Under the pieces are notes generated by a model. The model did no database searches and was not told the origin of the DNA. It was given only the letters and a program-made list of their open reading frames with translations. The translations under genes were made by a program, and so were the position numbers. Positions 7,605 through 12,672 of a stretch of DNA of 12,672 bases are shown here, one piece after another (positions within the stretch are counted from its first letter, which is position 1; each line of letters starts with the position of its first letter). The stretch is from CAZTGZ01 sp044339595 (GTDB taxonomy: Bacteria; Bacteroidota; Bacteroidia; NS11-12g; UBA9320), in NCBI GenBank assembly GCA_044339595.1, contig JBIIVF010000066.1, positions 1 through 12,672 of the forward strand. Direction: 5' to 3'.

Positions 7605-8081
7605 TTATTCAATAATAACACCTGAAGCCATAAAGGTATATTCAATTTCAGGCTCCGTGATGGCATCAATTTCCTTTTGAGAAAGTTCTTCATCTTCAGC
7701 CAAGTGTTTTAATTCTGCAACACTCACGGTATCGATATAAGCTGTACCGTTCATGATCGCAACATGTCCTGAGCTGTTGAATGGCACGAAAAATCCATAA
7801 TCTTTGAACTTGACGCGCATTTCAATATCTTTGCCTAAATCTACATTCATCCAACAACCTTTCTTTTGGCAGCAAGCATTAATCGGAGCTTTTAACTTCA
7901 CTTCCACACTGTCTTTTCCTTTGAGCATGGCCAATAATTCCTGACCATTTACGGCACCCTCTGCGGTAAAGGTCGTATCACCATATTTACCAAAGACAGC
8001 CTTATTCGCATTTTTCAAATTTTGCTGACAAGAACCCACTATGAGGGCAAGGAATAAACTCCAGATGAGATGTTTTTTCAT
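7605..8081 (-). CDS. DUF4920 family lipoprotein
   Basis: This 158-aa protein has a lipoprotein signal (MKKHLIWSLFLALIVGSC, Cys18 in the lipobox VGSC), so it should sit on the periplasmic side of the inner or outer membrane. The mature part shows the DUF4920 pattern: FGKYGDT near 30-36, KGKDSVEVKLKAPINACCQKKGCWM spread over 54-78, and FKDYGFFVP near 92-100. The Cys-rich stretch with Cys70, Cys71, Cys76 and Met78 is the family's signature and could bind metal or act in thiol redox chemistry. That reading is inference, as the family has no established function that I know of. It lies 21 bases after the ABC ATPase gene and 3 bases before the cytochrome gene, on the same strand, which suggests one transcript. 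Confidence 0.85.
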   Translation of the reverse strand: MKKHLIWSLFLALIVGSCQQNLKNANKAVFGKYGDTTFTAEGAVNGQELLAMLKGKDSVEVKLKAPINACCQKKGCWMNVDLGKDIEMRVKFKDYGFFVPFNSSGHVAIMNGTAYIDTVSVAELKHLAEDEELSQKEIDAITEPEIEYTFMASGVIIE

Positions 8082-8102
8082 ATTACAATTAGATTATCAA
8101 GT

Positions 8103-8741
8103 TTAAAACGAGGACAAATGTTCAGTAGGTGCAAAATTCGACAAATTGAGCTCAAATTCACAAAACGAGTATTCTTTAGGTTCATTAGACGCTATAATGA
8201 CAGTCCTTTTCCCTGCTATGGCCTGTATATGTTCGAGATACCAATCTGTATTGAAACTGTCTAAATTAGAAGTAGGTTCATCCAATAGCAGCAAGGGAAC
8301 ATCGGTATGCAGTGCCATGAGTAATTTCAATCGTTGCTTCATGCCGGAAGAAAATTGGGATACTGTTTTCCCGGTATCCTTGGTAAATCTGCCAATGGTT
8401 ATTAATTGATGAATATCCATTCCTTGCACAATCGGCTTAAAGCCAAAATACCAATTCAAGACTTCGGTCAAGGTAAATTCCTCCGGCAAATCGCTGTAAG
8501 GTGCGCAAAAAGCTAATTTATGATAGAGGTTTTCAGGTTCCGTTTTGTTCGGCAATTCCCATCGAATCTCGCCCTCCGTGGGCATCACATAACCCAAGAG
8601 CATTTTAATCAGCGTAGATTTACCACTACCATTGTGACCGGTTACAGAGTAACTGCCATTTTGAATAAATTCGTAATTTAATTTTCTGTACAGCCACTGA
8701 CGATTGTACTTTTTACCAATATTTTCGAGATGAATACTCAC
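8103..8741 (-). CDS. ABC transporter ATP-binding protein with atypical Q- and switch loops
   Basis: This 212-aa protein is a single nucleotide-binding domain. Walker A is GHNGSGKST at 35-43, the signature is FSSGM at 130-134, Walker B is LLLLDEP at 150-156, and the D-loop is SNLD at 158-161. The Q-loop region reads FCAPYSDLPEEFT (about 78-90) with no Gln at the expected place. The switch position reads IIASNEP (about 182-188) with Asn186 where His is usual. The start is GTG at 8741, forming a GTGA overlap with the lpxA stop, so translation is probably coupled. No permease gene is adjacent in the window, so the membrane partner must be encoded elsewhere. In many Bacteroidota the gene after lpxA is efp; here it is this ATPase. 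Involvement in envelope lipid or protein transport is a guess from context. Confidence 0.88.
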   Translation of the reverse strand: MSIHLENIGKKYNRQWLYRKLNYEFIQNGSYSVTGHNGSGKSTLIKMLLGYVMPTEGEIRWELPNKTEPENLYHKLAFCAPYSDLPEEFTLTEVLNWYFGFKPIVQGMDIHQLITIGRFTKDTGKTVSQFSSGMKQRLKLLMALHTDVPLLLLDEPTSNLDSFNTDWYLEHIQAIAGKRTVIIASNEPKEYSFCEFELNLSNFAPTEHLSSF

Positions 8742-9523
8742 CCTTTAGAAATATATCCCTTCATAATCCCGCGGTCTGACTCTCGGATAAACAAGATAAT
8801 TTCATCTCTTTCTCTGGTGGATGGCATTTCATTTTCAATCTTCTTTAAGGCCGCGCTGTTGTTGAAGCCTCTGATAAACATAATGCGATAGATATCCTGA
8901 ATTTCATTGATTTTTTCGCTTGTATAACCTCTTCTTCTTAATCCAACGGAATTGACTCCTTCAAAACTCAAGGGTTCTCTCGCTGCTTTGGTGTACGGAG
9001 GAACATCTTTACGCACCAAACTTCCGCCACTGACCATCACATGCTGACCAATTTTTACAAATTGATGAACGGCGGTCAATCCACCAATGATGGCAAAATC
9101 ACCTATTTCAACATGACCGGCTAGTTGTACAGAATTGGCCAGAATAGCATTGATTCCGATCACACAATCATGAGCCACATGCACGTAAGCCATCAATAGA
9201 CAATTGTCACCAATCACCGTTTTACCGGATGCACTGGTGCCGCGGTTAACTGTAACGCATTCTCTAATGGTTACATTATCGCCAATTATCGCCAAAGAGT
9301 CTTCACCATCGAACTTTAGATCCTGAGGAATGGCTGAAATAACGGCTCCGGGAAAAATTCTACAATTTTTACCGATTCTCGCACCTTCCATGATGGTGAC
9401 ATTAGAGCCAATCCATGTACCTTCGCCTATTTCCACATTTTTGTGAATGGTTACAAAAGGTTCTATCACCACATTATTGGCAACTTTTGCCTGTGGGTTT
9501 ACATATGCTAAGGGTTGTATCAT
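8738..9523 (-). CDS. lpxA: Acyl-ACP--UDP-N-acetylglucosamine O-acyltransferase (LpxA)
   Basis: LpxA is the first enzyme of lipid A synthesis, moving a 3-hydroxyacyl group from ACP to the 3-OH of UDP-GlcNAc in the cytoplasm. The 261-aa length is typical. Residues 1 to about 185 are hexapeptide repeats of a left-handed beta-helix, followed by a helical C-terminus (about 190-261). The catalytic His is His118 in VAHDC, matching E. coli His125. VHQF at 152-155 is present, and HVMVSGG at 161-167 covers the acyl-length ruler. Gly166 aligns with E. coli Gly173, which would allow long acyl chains (inferred by hand alignment). The ATG lies 5 bases after the lpxC-fabZ stop, and the TGA overlaps the GTG of the ABC gene. 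Confidence 0.97.
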   Translation of the reverse strand: MIQPLAYVNPQAKVANNVVIEPFVTIHKNVEIGEGTWIGSNVTIMEGARIGKNCRIFPGAVISAIPQDLKFDGEDSLAIIGDNVTIRECVTVNRGTSASGKTVIGDNCLLMAYVHVAHDCVIGINAILANSVQLAGHVEIGDFAIIGGLTAVHQFVKIGQHVMVSGGSLVRKDVPPYTKAAREPLSFEGVNSVGLRRRGYTSEKINEIQDIYRIMFIRGFNNSAALKKIENEMPSTRERDEIILFIRESDRGIMKGYISKG

Positions 9524-9528
9524 ACCGC

Positions 9529-10947
9529 TTATTTATTCATTATTACTTGGGCCATCATATCGGCTTCACAAACCATTCGGTCTCCTACATAGGCCTCTCC
9601 ATGCATCAAACAAAGTCCACGACGAACTGGTGCCGTTAATTCCATTTTAATCACCAATGTATCCCCCGGCACCACTTTGTCTTTAAATTTTGCATTCTCT
9701 ATTTTCACAAAGTAGGTACTCCATTTTTCAGGTTCTTCCTTATCATGCAATACCAATACTCCACCGGCTTGAGCCATACATTCTAGTTGCAATACTCCCG
9801 GCATCAGCGGCTCATTGGGGAAATGTCCTTGAAAGAAATACTGATCTCCTGTAATGTTTTTAACCGCCACAACTTTTTTATCGGTTAGCTCTACAATTTT
9901 ATCTACCAGTAAAAAAGGAAATTTATGAGGCATTATGCGTCCTATCTCCGTGTAGCTATATATCGGTTTTAAATTAGGGTCATAAAAAGGAATATCCTGT
10001 TTCTTTTTGAGCATCTTTTTGGTTTCAATCATCACCTTTTTGATTTTTCGTGCAAATTCAACATTGGCGGCATGCCCGGGTCTTGCGGCCATAATTTGAG
10101 CTTTAAGTGGTTTTCCTACCAACGCCAAATCACCGATCATATCGAGCAATTTGTGACGGGCAGGTTCATTCTGAAATCTCAATTGCACATTGTTCAATAT
10201 CCCTTCCTTTTTAACTTCCACTTTTGGTTTGTTGAAAAGTTTCGCCAAATGCTCCAGTTCGAAATCTTCAACTACACGATCTACAATAACGATGGCATTG
10301 TTCAAATCTCCGCCTTTGATGAGATTATTCTCAAGCAACATTTCCAACTCATGCAAGAAGCAGAAAGTACGACAGCTGGAAATTTCGTCCTTAAACTCGC
10401 TCATTTTTGTAATGGAAGCGTGCTGACTGCCCAAAACCGGCGAATTATAATCAACCATTACAGAAAGCCTGTAATCATTCAAAGGCATGGCAATCATTTC
10501 AACCCCGCGCTCTTCTTCTCTAAAAGTTATATTTCTAGGTATTTCAAAATACTCGCGCTCTTTATTTTGCTCTTTAATTCCAACTTTCAAGAGTTCTTCA
10601 ATAAAAGGGTAGGAGCTGCCATCGGCAATCGGAGGCTCAGGTGCATCCAACTGAATCAATACATTGTCAATTTCTAATCCTGCCAACGCTGCCAAAACAT
10701 GTTCTACCGTATAAACCCTTGCACCATTTTCTTCGATGGTAGTGCCGCGTGAGGTATCTACTACGTTGTCAACATCTGCGCGGACTTTGGGTTGACCTTC
10801 TAAATCAACTCTTTGAAAAATGTAACCATGATCTTCTTCTGCAGGCAAAAAGGTCATGGTAACTTTATTGCCCGTATGTAGCCCAACCCCTGAAAATGAA
10901 ACGGGGCCATTTAAGGTCGTTTGAAGTATTTCAAGACTGTTATCCAT
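9529..10947 (-). CDS. lpxC/fabZ: Bifunctional LpxC deacetylase / FabZ 3-hydroxyacyl-ACP dehydratase
   Basis: This 472-aa fusion is characteristic of Bacteroidota. The LpxC part (about 1-305) removes the acetyl group from UDP-3-O-acyl-GlcNAc, the committed step of lipid A synthesis. Expected zinc ligands are His83 (VEHVLAAL), His265 and Asp269 (RHKLLD). Glu82 and His292 (PGHAAN) are catalytic, and ADGSSYPF is at 109-115. After a Lys-rich linker (about 300-325), the FabZ part (about 328-472) dehydrates 3-hydroxyacyl-ACP. It has PHKFPFLLVDK at 340-350, catalytic His375 in QGHFP and Glu389 in MPGVLQLECMAQAGG. Both active sites look complete. Fusion places two enzymes that share the hydroxyacyl pool in one chain. 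The start overlaps the end of lpxD by 8 bases, which favours coupled translation. Confidence 0.97.
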   Translation of the reverse strand: MDNSLEILQTTLNGPVSFSGVGLHTGNKVTMTFLPAEEDHGYIFQRVDLEGQPKVRADVDNVVDTSRGTTIEENGARVYTVEHVLAALAGLEIDNVLIQLDAPEPPIADGSSYPFIEELLKVGIKEQNKEREYFEIPRNITFREEERGVEMIAMPLNDYRLSVMVDYNSPVLGSQHASITKMSEFKDEISSCRTFCFLHELEMLLENNLIKGGDLNNAIVIVDRVVEDFELEHLAKLFNKPKVEVKKEGILNNVQLRFQNEPARHKLLDMIGDLALVGKPLKAQIMAARPGHAANVEFARKIKKVMIETKKMLKKKQDIPFYDPNLKPIYSYTEIGRIMPHKFPFLLVDKIVELTDKKVVAVKNITGDQYFFQGHFPNEPLMPGVLQLECMAQAGGVLVLHDKEEPEKWSTYFVKIENAKFKDKVVPGDTLVIKMELTAPVRRGLCLMHGEAYVGDRMVCEADMMAQVIMNK

Positions 10948-11986
10948 GTTGTCCGTTTTTAAGTGCTTTTAATTCTGTTTCTAACTGTTCTAATTTTTGC
11001 TTTAAGGAAGGTAAGTTTCTGTACACAACCTGCGTTTTAAAAGCTTCACGCAATGGCATTATGGGCGAACCAATCCATTGTTGCCGCTCTTCCGTTACAT
11101 TTTTAGAAATCCCGCTTTGAGCGCCAATTTGAGTTCCGTCGGCAATGGTAATATGTCCAACAAACCCCACTTGACCTCCAACAATGCAGTTTTTACCAAT
11201 TTTTACGCTTCCTGAAATACCTGTAAGTGCCGCAATTACGGTGTTTTCACCAATTTCAACATTATGGGCTACCTGAATCAGGTTATCCAACTTTACTCCT
11301 TTACGTATAATAGTGCTTCCCAATGTAGCCCTGTCCACAGTGGTATTGGCGCCAATTTCAACTTTATCCTCAATAATCACATTCCCAATCTGCGGAATCT
11401 TCATATAAGTACCGTCCTTTAAGGGTGCATGACCAAAGCCATCCGAACCAATCACAACACCGGCATGTAGAATACAATCTGAACCGATTTTGCTATCGTG
11501 ATAGATCTTTACACCGGCATAACAAACGGTATTATTGCCGATAACTACTTGCTCTCCAATATAAGTACCGGGATAAATTTTGGCATGATCTCCAATGCGA
11601 GCACCGGCTGAAATATAACTGCCTGCACCTACGAAAACGCCTTCTCCCAAGCGAGCTTCCGGATGAATATAGGCCCCATTTTCTATTCCTGACTTACTGC
11701 GGTAGGTATTGAAATAAACATTTAATACATGACAAAAGGCAGAATACGCATCCTCCACTTTAATGAGGACGGTATGATTGCTGGTTAAAGCAGAATCTGA
11801 ATTTACAAGTACTACAGCAGCTTGTGTATCCGCCAAATGCACTTCGTATTTAGGATTGGAAATAAAACTTAAGGTACCCGGCAAACTTTGATCAATCTTC
11901 GAAACTCCACTGATGGTTACACTGCTGTCTCCAACAACGGTACCATTCAATAATTCAGCGAGTTCAGCGGCAGATATTGGCTTCAA
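10940..11986 (-). CDS. lpxD: UDP-3-O-acylglucosamine N-acyltransferase (LpxD)
   Basis: LpxD adds the second 3-hydroxyacyl chain, to the 2-amino group of UDP-3-O-acyl-GlcN, in the cytoplasm. Length is 348 aa (usual 330-350). The N-terminal uridine-binding domain (about 1-100) includes GTLSFISNPKY at 37-47. The left-handed beta-helix of hexapeptide repeats runs from about 105 to 310, with the catalytic His241 in LIQVAHNVEIG (E. coli His239). The tail at 325-343 is a short coiled-coil-like helix. The start is TTG at 11986: no ATG or GTG exists in frame between it and the upstream stop codon, and the family pattern begins right there. The stop overlaps the lpxC-fabZ start. The gap to the HD gene is 33 bases and may hold a promoter. 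Confidence 0.96.
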   Translation of the reverse strand: MKPISAAELAELLNGTVVGDSSVTISGVSKIDQSLPGTLSFISNPKYEVHLADTQAAVVLVNSDSALTSNHTVLIKVEDAYSAFCHVLNVYFNTYRSKSGIENGAYIHPEARLGEGVFVGAGSYISAGARIGDHAKIYPGTYIGEQVVIGNNTVCYAGVKIYHDSKIGSDCILHAGVVIGSDGFGHAPLKDGTYMKIPQIGNVIIEDKVEIGANTTVDRATLGSTIIRKGVKLDNLIQVAHNVEIGENTVIAALTGISGSVKIGKNCIVGGQVGFVGHITIADGTQIGAQSGISKNVTEERQQWIGSPIMPLREAFKTQVVYRNLPSLKQKLEQLETELKALKNGQHG

Positions 11987-12005
11987 AACAAAATTGATTA
12001 GAATA

Positions 12006-12013
12006 CAAAAGTA
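12006..12013 (-). promoter_or_regulatory. Possible -7 element of an internal lpx promoter
   Basis: Read on the minus strand, TACTTTTG at 12013-12006 matches the Bacteroidota -7 consensus TAnnTTTG exactly. It lies in the 33-base gap before the TTG start of lpxD. It predicts transcription starting near 12001, about 15 bases before the gene. No good TTTG element is present 19-21 bases further upstream, so only half of the promoter is supported. Confidence 0.3.
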
Positions 12014-12019
12014 AAATAT

Positions 12020-12672
12020 TTAACGCGGAGTAATCATGAAAAACTTGGTAACAATCTCTCGTAATGCGGAAATAGAATAATTGTCAGATGCTTTAGCGAT
12101 GTCCATCACACGTCCTGATTTCATCAGAATCGGAATTCCACGTCCTTTATCCCTGTAAGCTTCATTTTTAACAAATCCAGTATTCACCAAGAATTTTGCC
12201 TCATCTCTCGTAATTTCAAGTCGTTTTTGAACTTTGACGAGATGCTCTTCAATAATGCTTTCAGCAAAGGGTTCAGCACTTAAAGTGATTCGTGGTAATT
12301 TTCGTTCGGTAATAGCCGTGCCCAACAAATTCAAAACCTTATCACCATGAAATCGGAAATTTTTTACCGTTACCAGTATATCTGTATCGTCCAGCCTGCT
12401 GAATTGTTCAAGCATTTCATCATTGAGCTCAATTTTCCCTTCCTGTTGCACAAACCATAACAGCGAGGGTGACATAAATACTTCTGCACCATTTGAAATG
12501 AGCGATTTAGCCCTGTTCAATGATGATATCAAATATCGATCAGCAGCGATGGAGGTTTTATGCAGATACACTTGCCAATACATCAACCGGCGGGCTACGA
12601 TAAACTTCTCAATGGAATAAATGCCTTTCTCTTCAATCACCAATTCTCCTTCGTGCACATTGAGCATCATAA
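12020..12672 (-). CDS. HD-domain phosphohydrolase, C-terminal part (5' end outside window)
   Basis: The frame is open through the right edge, so only about the last 217 codons are present and the Met codons near 12670 are probably internal. The visible part includes the segment EEKGIYSIEKFIVARRLM, followed by YWQVYLHKT. This is typical of the Bacteroidota HD protein usually found upstream of lpxD and related to YwfO/dGTPase-like enzymes, which act on nucleotide triphosphates or phosphoesters in the cytoplasm. The catalytic His/Asp motifs of the HD domain should lie upstream, outside the window, so activity cannot be judged. The remaining C-terminal part ends in FFMITPR with a TAA stop, 33 bases before lpxD. 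Its fixed position beside the lipid A genes is common in the phylum, but the reason is not established. Confidence 0.85.
   Translation of the reverse strand, partial: MMLNVHEGELVIEEKGIYSIEKFIVARRLMYWQVYLHKTSIAADRYLISSLNRAKSLISNGAEVFMSPSLLWFVQQEGKIELNDEMLEQFSRLDDTDILVTVKNFRFHGDKVLNLLGTAITERKLPRITLSAEPFAESIIEEHLVKVQKRLEITRDEAKFLVNTGFVKNEAYRDKGRGIPILMKSGRVMDIAKASDNYSISALREIVTKFFMITPR

Noticed and set aside
10072..10677. 201-codon open frame antisense to lpxC-fabZ
   Set aside because: It is opposite a fully conserved gene, its translation has no recognisable domain, and it has no separate promoter or neighbour support.

Overview
The window looks like chromosomal DNA of a member of the Bacteroidota. 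Three things support this: a fused lpxC-fabZ gene set between lpxD and lpxA and preceded by an HD-phosphohydrolase gene; two secreted proteins ending in a type IX secretion (Por) C-terminal sorting domain; and the near absence of Shine-Dalgarno-like sequences before the genes. I cannot place it below phylum level with confidence.

Left end (59-1345, minus strand): murF, the last cytoplasmic ligase of the peptidoglycan precursor pathway. It is transcribed divergently from the next block across a gap of about 60 bp that holds a plausible Bacteroidota-type promoter.

Middle (1407-7176, plus strand): three genes, each joined to the next by a 4-base ATGA stop/start overlap. The first two encode tandem paralogues of exactly the same length (756 aa). 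Both have a signal peptide, a series of FG-GAP/VCBS calcium-loop repeats and a type IX sorting domain. The third encodes a cytoplasmic FAD-dependent oxidoreductase of the geranylgeranyl-reductase family. The tight coupling of two surface propeller proteins with a flavin reductase is the least explained part of the window.

Right side (7173-12672, minus strand): a compact run of seven genes. In transcription order it encodes an HD-domain phosphohydrolase (5' end outside the window), LpxD, the LpxC-FabZ fusion, LpxA, a lone ABC ATPase, a DUF4920 lipoprotein and a small c-type cytochrome lipoprotein. LpxA, LpxC and LpxD carry out the first three committed steps of lipid A synthesis, and FabZ makes acyl chains from the same hydroxyacyl-ACP pool. 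The last three genes are appended to this core and may share its transcript. The run meets the plus-strand operon tail to tail, with overlapping stop codons inside a nested inverted repeat.

No tRNA, rRNA, CRISPR array, insertion sequence or integrase was seen. There is no gene-free stretch longer than about 65 bases.
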